From assembly GCF_028682175.1 (NCBI RefSeq), contig NZ_JANHKS010000015.1, forward strand, positions 56,091-120,090: 64,000 nucleotides of DNA. The letters run 5' to 3'. Source of the stretch: Pseudomonas putida (GTDB lineage: Bacteria > Pseudomonadota > Gammaproteobacteria > Pseudomonadales > Pseudomonadaceae). Positions 40,898 through 49,418 of this stretch are shown piece by piece. A program made the position numbers and the translations under genes. The notes below the pieces were generated by a model. It was not told where the DNA came from, made no database searches, and saw only the letters and a program-made list of their open reading frames with translations. Position 1 is the stretch's first letter; every line of letters begins with the position of its first letter.

Positions 40898-42487
40898 ATG
40901 ACTGCGTTGACACACAAATGGGCACTGCCCCTCTTTCTGGCTTTTGCCCTGGGCCTGGGTGGCTGCACTCATTCGCCCGTGCAACAGGATGGTCCAAGCC
41001 AGGCGCTGCTGGCGTCGGAATCCGCCTTTGGCCGCTCGATCCTGGCCCAGGCCGCACCCCATGAAGGCCGCTCGGGCTTTCGCCTGCTGCCCAACAGCAC
41101 CGAAGCCTTCATGGCGCGAGCCGAGCTGATCCGCAACGCCAAGACCAGCCTGGACCTTCAGTACTACATCGTCCACGACGGCCTGAGCACCCGGGCGCTG
41201 GTGGACGAACTGCTCAAGGCCGCCGATCGCGGCGTGCGCGTGCGCATCCTGCTGGATGACACCACCAGCGACGGCCTGGATGAAGTCATTGCCACCCTCG
41301 CCGCCCACCCCAACATCCAGATTCGCCTGTTCAATCCGCTGAACCTGGGCCGCAGCACCGGCGCCACCCGCTCGCTGGGCCGGCTGTTCAACCTGTCGCT
41401 GCAACACCGGCGCATGCACAACAAGCTCTGGCTGGCCGACAGCGCCGTGGCCATCGTCGGCGGGCGCAACCTGGGCGACGAATACTTCGACGCCGAGCCC
41501 AACCTGAATTTCACCGACATCGACATGCTCAGCGTCGGCCCGGTCGCCGAGCAGTTGAGCCACAGCTTCGACCAGTACTGGAACAGCACCCTGAGCAAGC
41601 CGGTCGATGATTTTCTGTATTGGCCGCCTGACATGAAGGATCTGGCCGAAGCGCGCAAACGCCTGGCGGCATCGCTGGATCAGTCTCACGTCGAGAAGAA
41701 GGCCCTGTATGAACGGCTGATGGCCTACAAGACCCATCCACGCATGAAGACCTGGCTCAACGAGCTGATCTGGGCCCATAACCAGGCGCTGTGGGATGCG
41801 CCGACCAAGGTGCTGTCTCGCGGCGAGCCCGATCCGCACCTGCTGCTGACCACCCAGCTGAGCCCGGACCTGCTGAACGTGCATCAGGAACTGATGATGA
41901 TTTCGGCGTATTTCGTGCCCGGCCAGCAGGGCCTGACCTACCTGACCGGCCTTGCCGACAGCGGCGTATCGGTGAGCCTGCTGACCAACTCGCTGGAGGC
42001 CACCGATGTGCCTGCAGTGCATGGCGGCTACGCGCCCTATCGCAAGGCGCTGCTGGCCCATGGCGTGAAGCTGTTCGAACTGCGCCGCCAGCCTGGAGAC
42101 CCGAGCAACCGCGGCAGCGGGCCGCGTTTTCTGCGCACCAAGACCTTCAAGGGCGGCTCCGAATCGAGCCTGCACAGCAAGGCGATGATCTTCGACCAGC
42201 GCAAGACCTTCGTCGGCTCGTTCAACTTCGACCCGCGCTCGGTGCTGTGGAACACCGAGGTCGGCGTGCTGGTGGACAGCCCCGAGCTGACCGGCTACCT
42301 GCGTGATCTGGCCCTGCAAGGTATGGCGCCGGCCATCAGCTACCAGGCCAAGCTGGAAAACGACCGCGTGGTGTGGGTCACCGAAGACAACGGCAAGATG
42401 CACACGATCTACAAGGAGCCCGGCGACTGGTGGCGCAGGCTCAATGCCTGGTTTGCCAGCGCGGTAGGCCTTGAGCGGATGCTTTAA
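40898..42487 (+). CDS. Phospholipase D-family protein (cardiolipin synthase C-like)
   Basis: It has 529 residues. Signal peptide with lipobox LGLGGC (Cys about 23) suggests a lipoprotein. Two HKD motifs: HNKLWLAD...GGRN (about 173-188) and HSKAMIFD...GSFNFDPRS (about 425-440). Closest to E. coli ClsC/YmdC, which makes cardiolipin from phosphatidylglycerol and phosphatidylethanolamine. The start is ATG 40898. The stop overlaps the convergent MFS gene stop by 4 bp. No YmdB-like partner is next to it. Confidence 0.9.
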   Translation: MTALTHKWALPLFLAFALGLGGCTHSPVQQDGPSQALLASESAFGRSILAQAAPHEGRSGFRLLPNSTEAFMARAELIRNAKTSLDLQYYIVHDGLSTRALVDELLKAADRGVRVRILLDDTTSDGLDEVIATLAAHPNIQIRLFNPLNLGRSTGATRSLGRLFNLSLQHRRMHNKLWLADSAVAIVGGRNLGDEYFDAEPNLNFTDIDMLSVGPVAEQLSHSFDQYWNSTLSKPVDDFLYWPPDMKDLAEARKRLAASLDQSHVEKKALYERLMAYKTHPRMKTWLNELIWAHNQALWDAPTKVLSRGEPDPHLLLTTQLSPDLLNVHQELMMISAYFVPGQQGLTYLTGLADSGVSVSLLTNSLEATDVPAVHGGYAPYRKALLAHGVKLFELRRQPGDPSNRGSGPRFLRTKTFKGGSESSLHSKAMIFDQRKTFVGSFNFDPRSVLWNTEVGVLVDSPELTGYLRDLALQGMAPAISYQAKLENDRVVWVTEDNGKMHTIYKEPGDWWRRLNAWFASAVGLERML

Positions 42488-43629
42488 GCCGCGACAGGTT
42501 GCGGACCGAACGCCTCTCGGCGCCGGGACAACACCACCAGGCCCATGGCGCCCGCAGCCATCAACAACGGCAGCGCCTGTCCGCTGATCCATTGGCTTCC
42601 CGCCCCGGCCGCCAACGGCCCGAGCAGACAGCCGACGCCCCACAGCTGCGCCACGTGGGCGTTGGCCCGCACCAACGCGTCGTCGCGATAACGCTCGCCG
42701 ATCAGAATCAGCGACAGGGTGAACAGCCCGCCCGCGCTGGCGCCGAACAGCACCCACAGCGGCCAGATCGCAATCGTGTCGATGAACAGCGGAATCGCCA
42801 GGCTCGACAGCATCAGGGCCAGCGCGCATCCGGAGAACAGGCCCCGGCGCGAAATCCGGTCGGCCAGCGCACCAATCGGCAGTTGCAGCAAAGCGTCGCC
42901 GACCACCACGGTGCTGACCATTGCCAGGGCAATTTCAGGGGTAAAGCCCTGCTCCAGGCAATACACCGGCAACAAGGTCAGAATCATCGCTTCAAAACCG
43001 GCGAACAAGGCAATGGCCCACGCGATGGCAGGCAATTCCCGACAGAAGCCGCCCAGATCGCGCAGGCTGACATGACTTTCCTCGGCACTCGGCGCGCCGG
43101 TTCGCCCCAGCAGCACGAACGGCGAGACAGCAAGCAGGGCTGTGCCGATCCAGAAGCCGTAGTCGTGCCCGGTGCCGATCACGCCCAGCAGCACCGGCCC
43201 GCCCAACTGGCTCAGGGCATAGCAACTGCCGTACAGCGCCACCAGCTTGCCGCGCAGGTTTTCGGTGACCAACTGGTTGATCCAGCTTTCGCCGAGGATG
43301 AACACCATGGTCAGGATCACGCCGAGCATCAGGCGCAAGCCCAGCCAGATCCAGTAATGCGGGAGCAGCGCTAAAAGCCCCACGGAAATCGAACCGCCCC
43401 ACAGGCACAGGCGCATCAGGTTCGCCGTGCCCAGCATCGCCGCCAGGCGACTGGCCAAGCCCGCGCCCAGCAGCACGCCGATGGCCGGCATCGCTGCCAT
43501 GACGCCGATCGCGAAGCTGCCATAGCCCCAGGCCTCAAGGCGAAGCGACACCAACGGCATGCTCACGCCCAGCGCCAGGCCGACGCTCAGCACGGACGAC
43601 AGCACCGCAAAATAGGTACCCCAACGCAT
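42484..43629 (-). CDS. MFS transporter
   Basis: It has 381 residues with about 12 membrane segments. Typical MFS pieces are GYGSFAIGVMAAMPAIGVLL, GESWINQLVTENLRGKLVAL and ADRISRRGLFSG, resembling the YcaD/COG0477 type. The start is ATG 43629 with GGGAGGG 5 bases upstream; a longer frame reaches over the hairpin and is unlikely. Substrate unknown. Confidence 0.91.
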   Translation of the reverse strand: MRWGTYFAVLSSVLSVGLALGVSMPLVSLRLEAWGYGSFAIGVMAAMPAIGVLLGAGLASRLAAMLGTANLMRLCLWGGSISVGLLALLPHYWIWLGLRLMLGVILTMVFILGESWINQLVTENLRGKLVALYGSCYALSQLGGPVLLGVIGTGHDYGFWIGTALLAVSPFVLLGRTGAPSAEESHVSLRDLGGFCRELPAIAWAIALFAGFEAMILTLLPVYCLEQGFTPEIALAMVSTVVVGDALLQLPIGALADRISRRGLFSGCALALMLSSLAIPLFIDTIAIWPLWVLFGASAGGLFTLSLILIGERYRDDALVRANAHVAQLWGVGCLLGPLAAGAGSQWISGQALPLLMAAGAMGLVVLSRRREAFGPQPVAA

Positions 43630-43649
43630 TGCTGCCCTCCCGCCGAGAC

Positions 43650-43684
43650 AAAACAGCCGGGCTCTTTTGAGGGGAACCCGGCTG
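43650..43684 (-). terminator. Intrinsic terminator between kauB and the MFS gene
   Basis: On the minus strand CAGCCGGG...CCCGGCTG is followed by TTTTGT. It lies downstream of kauB and just upstream of the MFS ribosome site, so it ends the kauB transcript. Confidence 0.75.
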
Positions 43685-43716
43685 CTCATGATATCGATGT
43701 TGCCTGAACCGACGCC

Positions 43717-43779
43717 TTCGCGAGCAAGCTCGCTCCCACAGGCGTAAGCGATCCCTGTGGGAGCGAGCTTGCTCGCGAA
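43717..43779. repeat. Outward-facing REP pair, family D (copy 14)
   Basis: TTCGCGAGCAAGCTCGCTCC...CAGG and complement, perfect 26-bp arms around 11 nt. The stem carries GTGGGAGCGAGCTTGCTCGC, a family not otherwise present here, and the arms are in the opposite order to ordinary pairs. Lies between kauB and its terminator. Confidence 0.93.
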
Positions 43780-43819
43780 TGAAGCCGCCGCGCAGTTCAG
43801 GCGTCTGCGCGAACCCTTC

Positions 43820-45313
43820 TTACAACTTGATCCAGGTCGCTTTCAGCTCGGTGTACTTGTCGAACGCATGCAGCGACTTGTCGCGGCCGTTGCCCGACTG
43901 CTTGAAGCCACCGAACGGCGCGGTCATGTCGCCACCGTCATACTGGTTGACCCACACGCTACCGGCGCGCAGCGCACGAGCCGTCAGGTGCGCCTTGGAC
44001 AGGTCTGCCGTCCACACCGCCGCTGCCAAGCCGTAAGGCGTGTCGTTGGCGATCTGCACCGCTTCTTCTGCGGTATCGAAGGTCAGCACCGACAGCACCG
44101 GCCCGAAGATTTCTTCCTGGGCGATCTTCATGGCGTTGGTCACGCCGTCGAAAATCGTTGGCTCCACGTAGGTGCCGCCGGTTTCCTGAAGAATGCGCTT
44201 GCCGCCAGCGACCAGCTTGGCGCCATCGGTGTGGCCGGCTTCGATGTACGACAGCACGGTGTTCATCTGCTGGGTATCGACCAGCGCGCCCACGTTGGTC
44301 GCAGGGTCCAGCGGGTTGCCCGGCTTCCAGGCCTTGAGCGCCTCGATCACCATCGGCAGGAATTTGTCCTTGATCGAACGTTCCACCAGCAAGCGCGAAC
44401 CGGCGGTACAGACTTCGCCCTGGTTGAAAGCGATGGCACTGGCCGCCGATTCAGCCGCTGCCTGCAGATCAGGCGCATCAGCGAAAACGATGTTCGGGCT
44501 CTTGCCGCCCGCTTCCAGCCAGACGCGCTTCATGTTGGATTCGCCGGAGTACACCAGCAATTGCTTGGCGATCTTCGTCGATCCGGTAAACACCGCAGTG
44601 TCGACGTCCATGTGCAGCGCCAGCGCCTTGCCGACGGTGTGACCGTAGCCCGGCAGCACGTTCAGCACGCCAGCAGGAATGCCGGCTTCGATAGCCAGTT
44701 GCGCAACACGGATGGCGGTCAGCGGGGATTTTTCCGACGGCTTGAGCACCACCGAGTTACCGCTCGACAGCGCAGGGCCCAGTTTCCAGCAGGCCATCAG
44801 CAGCGGGAAGTTCCACGGCACGATGGCCGCAACCACGCCGATAGGCTCGCGGGTCACCAGACCCAGTTGGTCGTGGGGGGTGGCTGCAACTTCGTCATAC
44901 AGTTTGTCGATGGCCTCGCCACTCCAGCTCAACGCTTGCGCGGAGCCCGGGATGTCGATGCCATAGGAGTCGCTGATCGGCTTGCCCATGTCGAGGGTTT
45001 CGAGCAGGGCCAGCTCTTCGATGTTTTCCTTGATGAGCGCCGCGAAGCGAATCATCGCTGCCTTGCGCTTGACCGGTGCCAGACGCGACCAGGCGCCGGA
45101 ATTGAAGGTCTTGCGGGCGCTTTCCACGGCACGCTGGGCGTCGGCTGCATCGCAGCTGGCAACCTTGGCCAGGAACCGGCCATCGACCGGGCTGATGCAG
45201 TCGAAGGTGGTGCCGGATGCGGCGTCGGTGTACTCGCCATGGATGAAGGCACGGCCTTCGATCTTCAGATTCTGGGCGCGTTTTTCCCAGTCAGCTTGAG
45301 TCAGGGTGGTCAT
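43820..45313 (-). CDS. kauB: Aldehyde dehydrogenase KauB (guanidinobutyraldehyde/aminobutyraldehyde)
   Basis: NAD(P)-dependent aldehyde dehydrogenase. It has 497 residues. General base Glu at about 268 (WLEAGGKSPNIVF), nucleophile Cys at about 302 (FNQGEVCTAGSRLL), cofactor motif FTGSTKIAKQL and C-terminal PFGGFKQSGNGRD. The sequence and neighbourhood match Pseudomonas KauB/PuuC, which oxidises 4-guanidinobutyraldehyde and aminoaldehydes from arginine and polyamines. The ATG at 45313 has GAGGAGG 6 bases upstream. Probably repressed by PauR. Confidence 0.92.
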   Translation of the reverse strand: MTTLTQADWEKRAQNLKIEGRAFIHGEYTDAASGTTFDCISPVDGRFLAKVASCDAADAQRAVESARKTFNSGAWSRLAPVKRKAAMIRFAALIKENIEELALLETLDMGKPISDSYGIDIPGSAQALSWSGEAIDKLYDEVAATPHDQLGLVTREPIGVVAAIVPWNFPLLMACWKLGPALSSGNSVVLKPSEKSPLTAIRVAQLAIEAGIPAGVLNVLPGYGHTVGKALALHMDVDTAVFTGSTKIAKQLLVYSGESNMKRVWLEAGGKSPNIVFADAPDLQAAAESAASAIAFNQGEVCTAGSRLLVERSIKDKFLPMVIEALKAWKPGNPLDPATNVGALVDTQQMNTVLSYIEAGHTDGAKLVAGGKRILQETGGTYVEPTIFDGVTNAMKIAQEEIFGPVLSVLTFDTAEEAVQIANDTPYGLAAAVWTADLSKAHLTARALRAGSVWVNQYDGGDMTAPFGGFKQSGNGRDKSLHAFDKYTELKATWIKL

Positions 45314-45438
45314 GAAACGTCCTCCTCTTGTGAATTGTGCGCGCCCTCGCGCTCATGAACCGTGCTGCAGGAGATCACCTGACGCGCTGCCGGATCGGCC
45401 AAAGGCATCCGTTACCCTAAACCAGCCTTGAGGGAATT

Positions 45439-45452
45439 TCCAATATATTGGA
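45439..45452. promoter_or_regulatory. Perfect 14-bp palindrome TCCAATATATTGGA
   Basis: Lies in the 276-bp divergent gap between kauB and the cupin gene, 125 bp before kauB. Perfect two-fold symmetry suggests a dimeric repressor site; PauR is one candidate. Confidence 0.6.
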
Positions 45453-45589
45453 CAAAAATAGGCTAAAAGGCGTTTTATCGTGCATTTTATTCAACAGCCG
45501 GTCTGTCAGTCCGTCAGAGGGATCTGGCACTATCGCAACACAGCCTCACTCAATCACCATCTTCCATCGCCCATTCAGGAGCCAGGGAC

Positions 45590-45952
45590 ATGAGCATCGA
45601 AAGCATCGTCGATTTCAGCGAAGCCAGCACCAGCGCAGAACGCTACACGCCAGCGGCAGAGAAGATTCTCAAGGGCGATCCGGCGCAAACCCTCTACAAC
45701 CACTACAACAGCCCCTGCGGGCAGATGAACGCGGGCGTGTGGGAAGGCGAAGTGGGCCAATGGAAGGTCAACTACACCGAGCATGAATATTGCGAGATCG
45801 TGCAGGGGGTTTCGGTGCTGCGCGATGAGCAAGGCAACGCCAAGACCCTGCGTGCAGGGGATCGCTTCGTGATTCCGGCGGGGTTCAAGGGGACCTGGGA
45901 AGTGCTGGAGGCGTGCCGCAAGATCTACGTGGTGTTCGAACAGAAGTCTTGA
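45590..45952 (+). CDS. Cupin-domain protein
   Basis: It has 120 residues. A single cupin barrel of the DUF861/(S)-ureidoglycine-like type: GVWEGEVGQWKVNYTEHEYC, EIVQGVSVLRDEQGNAK and LRAGDRFVIPAGFKGTWEV. Role unknown; DUF861 cupins often accompany amine or amino-acid catabolic genes, and this one is divergent from kauB. The ATG at 45590 follows CAGGAGCC. Followed by a REP pair and the ribosomal operon terminator. Confidence 0.9.
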   Translation: MSIESIVDFSEASTSAERYTPAAEKILKGDPAQTLYNHYNSPCGQMNAGVWEGEVGQWKVNYTEHEYCEIVQGVSVLRDEQGNAKTLRAGDRFVIPAGFKGTWEVLEACRKIYVVFEQKS

Positions 45953-45963
45953 TTCACGCCAAT

Positions 45964-46055
45964 CCTGTAGGAGTGAGCTTGCTCGCGATTGCGGTGTGTC
46001 AGTCACGTCGAGACGTCTGACCGAATGCAATCGCGAGCAAGCTCACTCCTACAGG
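45964..46055. repeat. REP pair, family A (copy 15)
   Basis: Arms CCTGTAGGAGTGAGCTTGCT and complement, left inner GCGGTGTGTCAG, right worn (CTGACCGAATGC). Sits 12 bp after the cupin stop. Confidence 0.95.
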
Positions 46056-46084
46056 TGCCGAGGGGTGTCCGAACTGCGCCCACA

Positions 46085-46112
46085 AAAAAGCCCGCATCGC
46101 TGCGGGCTTTTT
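46085..46112. terminator. Bidirectional intrinsic terminator after rpmG
   Basis: AAAAAGCCCGCA, loop TCGC, TGCGGGCTTTTT. Ends rpmB-rpmG (minus) and can stop the cupin transcript (plus). Confidence 0.93.
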
Positions 46113-46131
46113 CGTAAGAGGCGAAAATCAA

Positions 46132-46287
46132 TTACTTGATTTTGGCTTCTTTGTAGATCACGTGCTTGCGAGCAACCGGATCGAATTTTTTAATTTCGAT
46201 TTTGTCCGGAGTGGTGCGCTTGTTCTTGTCGGTGGTGTAGAAGTGGCCGGTATTAGCGGTCGACACCAGACGGATCAATTCACGCAT
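46132..46287 (-). CDS. rpmG: 50S ribosomal protein L33
   Basis: It has 51 residues: [20 protein letters not shown], then [20 protein letters not shown] and [11 protein letters not shown]. Lacks the zinc Cys pairs, so it is the C-minus, zinc-independent form. The ATG at 46287 has GGGAGAG upstream. Eleven bases after rpmB, same operon. Confidence 0.97.
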   Translation of the reverse strand: MRELIRLVSTANTGHFYTTDKNKRTTPDKIEIKKFDPVARKHVIYKEAKIK

Positions 46288-46298
46288 GATTCTCTCCC

Positions 46299-46535
46299 TT
46301 AAACCTTGGCGCCAGCAGCGCGGATTTCGGCCAGAACAACCGTGATGCCACGCTTGTCGATGATACGCATGCCTTTAGCAGATACGCGCAGACGTACGAA
46401 GCGTTTCTCTTCCTCAACCCAGAAGCGATGATGCTGCAGGTTTGGCAGGAAACGACGACGGGTTTTGTTGTTTGCGTGGGAAATGTTATTCCCGGTTACC
46501 GGACCCTTACCGGTAACTTGACAGACTCTCGACAT
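46299..46535 (-). CDS. rpmB: 50S ribosomal protein L28
   Basis: It has 78 residues. [37 protein letters not shown] and [16 protein letters not shown] are the standard L28 blocks. First gene of rpmB-rpmG, with a clear sigma-70 promoter 150 bp upstream. Confidence 0.98.
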   Translation of the reverse strand: MSRVCQVTGKGPVTGNNISHANNKTRRRFLPNLQHHRFWVEEEKRFVRLRVSAKGMRIIDKRGITVVLAEIRAAGAKV

Positions 46536-46683
46536 GCCTCAGCCCTCTAAAACCACATGCCCAACCCGGCATGGGTTGGCCGCTTAATCTCTCAGTCATT
46601 TGGCGCCAGGCGCCGCGTTTCTTCAGGGGTCTTACCGGCCACACCTGCGGTGAAGGCAGCGGGCCCCTAGAAAAGAGCGCTGC

Positions 46684-46712
46684 TTTATACCAGAAACCCT
46701 TTGGAGCAACAA
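46684..46712 (-). promoter_or_regulatory. Sigma-70 promoter of rpmB-rpmG
   Basis: On the minus strand TTGTTG (46707-46712), 17-bp spacer, TATAAA (46684-46689). Transcription would start near 46677, giving a leader of about 140 nt. The 363-bp rpmB/ABC-binding-protein gap holds this; nothing else clear was seen in it. Confidence 0.7.
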
Positions 46713-46898
46713 CACAAACGACGAATTACCTGCAAGAAACTCAGGGCTTTGAGTCTGGCAGGGCCAGCGCCAAGGGGCGCGACGGGAAATATACCACTCG
46801 TCGCGCCAGAGCGATTGTTCTGGGCCGACGCATGGTCTAGGGTTGATCTCTCTCCAGACTGCGCCGGCAGATGGGCCATTTCAGAAAGGAAACTCGCC

Positions 46899-48488
46899 AT
46901 GCGCCTAGCTGTTTTACCCCTGTTGCTTGCGTCCCTGTCCGCCCCCCTGATGGCGCAGGCCGCGACCAGCCTGAGCGTTTGCACCGAAGCCAGCCCCGAA
47001 GGCTTCGATGTTGTGCAATACAACTCGCTGACCACCACCAACGCCTCGGCCGACGTGCTGATGAACCGCCTGGTCGACTACGACGCCCAGACCGGCAAGC
47101 TGGTGCCCAGCCTCGCGGAAAGCTGGAGCGTCTGGCCCGACGGGCTGACCTACGACTTCAAATTGCGCTCCGGGGTGAAATTCCATCACACCGACTATTT
47201 CACCCCAACCCGCGACTTCAACGCCGATGACGTGGTGTTCAGCTTCCAGCGCATGCTTGACCCTGCCAACCCGTGGAACAAGGTCGCGGTGCAGGGCTTC
47301 CCGCACGCCCAGTCCATGCAGTGGCCATCGCTGATCAAGAAGGTCGAGGCGCCGGATGCCAATACCGTGCGCATCACCCTGGACCACCCGGACGCGACCT
47401 TCCTCGCCACCCTGAGCATGGGCTTCGCCTCTGTCTATTCGGCCGAATACACCGCGCAACTGATGAAAGCCGGCACGCCGGAGAAGCTCAACAGCCAGCC
47501 AATCGGCACCGGGCCGTTCATCTTCAAGCGTTTCCAGAAGGATTCGGTGGTGCGCTATGAAGCCAACCCGGATTACTTCGCCGGCAAACCGGCGGTCGAT
47601 GCGCTGATCTACGCGATCACCCCCGATGCCAACGTCAGGCTGCAACGCATCCGCCAGAACGAATGCCAGATCGCCCTCTCGCCCAAGCCGCTGGACGTCA
47701 GTGAAGCAGGCAAGGATCCGAACCTGAAAGTCGAAAAGACTGACGCATTCATGACCGCTTTCATCGCGATCAACAGCCAGCATCCGCCGCTGGACAAGCC
47801 CGAGGTGCGCCAGGCCATCAACCTGGCGTTCGACAAGGACACTTACCTCAAGGCGGTGTTCGAAGGCTCGGCCCGTGCCGCCAATGGCCCGTACCCGCCG
47901 AACACCTGGGGTTACGCCAGCGACCTGCCCGGCTACAAGCATGACGTGGCGAAAGCCAAGGACCTCTTGGCCAAGGCCGGGTTGAAGGACGGTTTCAAGA
48001 CCACGATCTGGACCCGCCCTTCCGGCAGCCTGCTGAATCCCAACCCCAATGCGGGCGCGCAACTGCTGCAGAATGACCTCGCGGCGGTGGGCATCAAGGC
48101 GGAAATCAAGGTCATCGAGTGGGGCGAGCTGATTCGTCGCGCCAAGACCGGCGAGCATGACCTGCTGTTCATGGGCTGGGCGGGCGACAACGGCGACCCG
48201 GATAACTTCCTGACGCCGCAGTTCTCATGCGCGGCGGTGAAGTCCGGCACCAACTTCGCGCGTTACTGCGATGAAGGCCTGGACAAGCTGATCAGCGAAG
48301 GCAAGGCCGTGCCGGACCAGGACAAGCGCAGCAAGCTGTATCACCAGGCCCAGGAGCAGATCCAGAAACAGGCCCTGTGGCTGCCGCTGGCACACCCGAC
48401 CGCCTTCGCGCTGACCCGCAAGAATGTGCTGGGTTATGACGTCAGCCCGTTCGGACGGCAGGATTTCTCCAAGGTGATGGTGAAGTAA
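46899..48488 (+). CDS. Periplasmic dipeptide-type solute-binding protein
   Basis: It has 529 residues. Signal peptide MRLAVLPLLLASLSAPLMAQ cut after AQA; SBP_bac_5 family blocks TLSVCTEASPEGFD-like start, LAESWSVWPDGLTYDFKLRS and VKFHHTDYFTPTRDFNADDV are typical of DppA. Delivers peptides to an ABC permease, but no permease or ATPase gene is nearby, so it must use one encoded elsewhere. The start is ATG 46899 with AAAGGA 8 bases upstream. A family A REP pair follows. Confidence 0.93.
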   Translation: MRLAVLPLLLASLSAPLMAQAATSLSVCTEASPEGFDVVQYNSLTTTNASADVLMNRLVDYDAQTGKLVPSLAESWSVWPDGLTYDFKLRSGVKFHHTDYFTPTRDFNADDVVFSFQRMLDPANPWNKVAVQGFPHAQSMQWPSLIKKVEAPDANTVRITLDHPDATFLATLSMGFASVYSAEYTAQLMKAGTPEKLNSQPIGTGPFIFKRFQKDSVVRYEANPDYFAGKPAVDALIYAITPDANVRLQRIRQNECQIALSPKPLDVSEAGKDPNLKVEKTDAFMTAFIAINSQHPPLDKPEVRQAINLAFDKDTYLKAVFEGSARAANGPYPPNTWGYASDLPGYKHDVAKAKDLLAKAGLKDGFKTTIWTRPSGSLLNPNPNAGAQLLQNDLAAVGIKAEIKVIEWGELIRRAKTGEHDLLFMGWAGDNGDPDNFLTPQFSCAAVKSGTNFARYCDEGLDKLISEGKAVPDQDKRSKLYHQAQEQIQKQALWLPLAHPTAFALTRKNVLGYDVSPFGRQDFSKVMVK

Positions 48489-48497
48489 AACCACAGC

Positions 48498-48590
48498 CCT
48501 GTAGGAGTGAGCTTGCTCGCGATGGCGCAATGTCTGCGAATGATGCACCGCCTGACACACCGCTATCGCGAGCAAGCTCACTCCTACAGG
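48498..48590. repeat. REP pair, family A (copy 16)
   Basis: Arms CCTGTAGGAGTGAGCTTGCT and complement, left inner worn (GCGCAATGTCTG), right inner CTGACACACCGC intact. In the convergent gap to radC. Confidence 0.95.
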
Positions 48591-48610
48591 TCATCTTGTG
48601 CTTCAGACTG

Positions 48611-49285
48611 TTACATCAACCCATGCTCCACCATCGACAACGGATCACCGTCGCCGATGATCACATGGTCGATCACCACGACATCCACCATCGCCAACGC
48701 TTTCTTCAGGCTTTGCGTCAGGTCGATATCCGCCTGGCTGGCCTCGCACACGCCGGACGGATGGTTGTGGCAGAGGATTACCGCCGCGCAGTTGTGCGCC
48801 AGCGCCCGCTTGACCACCTGCCGGGCATGCACATGGGCCATGTTGATCGAGCCCTGAAACAGCGCTTCGAACGCCTGCACGCGGTTCTTGCTGTCCAGGA
48901 ACAGACACCCGAACACCTCGTGAGGCTCGTGCCGCAGCAAGGCCTTCAGGTAGCTGCGTACCTGTGTCGGGCTACCCATCACCGAGCCGCGCCTGAGGTC
49001 CTCGCCCATATTGCGCCGGGCGATTTCCATGACGGCCTGCAATTGCGCAAACTTGGCCGGGCCCAGGCCCATTTCGCTGCTGAACGCGGCCAGATTGGCA
49101 TCGAGCAGCGCCCGCAGGCTGCCGAACCGGCTCAGAAGATGCCGGGCCAGGTCCACGGCGCTCTTCCCCGACACACCCGTGCGCAGGAAGATAGCCAACA
49201 GCTCGGCATCGGAAAGGCTCGCAGCCCCTCGTTCGAGCAACTTCTCCCGGGGCCTTTCGGCGGCTGGCCAATCGCGAATACTCAT
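48611..49285 (-). CDS. radC: RadC/YeeS-type JAMM protein
   Basis: It has 224 residues. N-terminal helix-hairpin-helix ([20 protein letters not shown]) and a JAB/MPN+ domain with the metal motif [18 protein letters not shown]. The name RadC is historical; a DNA repair role is doubtful. The start is ATG 49285 ([20 protein letters not shown]); the longer upstream frame overlaps the coaBC promoter. Divergent from coaBC. Confidence 0.94.
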   Translation of the reverse strand: MSIRDWPAAERPREKLLERGAASLSDAELLAIFLRTGVSGKSAVDLARHLLSRFGSLRALLDANLAAFSSEMGLGPAKFAQLQAVMEIARRNMGEDLRRGSVMGSPTQVRSYLKALLRHEPHEVFGCLFLDSKNRVQAFEALFQGSINMAHVHARQVVKRALAHNCAAVILCHNHPSGVCEASQADIDLTQSLKKALAMVDVVVIDHVIIGDGDPLSMVEHGLM

Positions 49286-49418
49286 AGCACCTCCCTGACT
49301 GTGGGCGCCGCTGTTCCCGTGCGGTCGCTGTGCTATCTTAGCCATCTTTTTTACGCGGCAGCCGGGCCTTGGGAGGCGACTTGTTTGCCGCGTGTAAACT
49401 CGACCAAAAGGCAGGCCT

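Noticed and set aside
40574..42829. 751-codon minus-strand frame opposite the phospholipase D gene
   Set aside because: Antisense shadow; it runs across two real genes and the ends of neighbours.
46536..46898. Additional small gene in the rpmB/binding-protein gap
   Set aside because: Frames here lack ribosome sites and overlap the rpmB promoter; only the promoter is supported.
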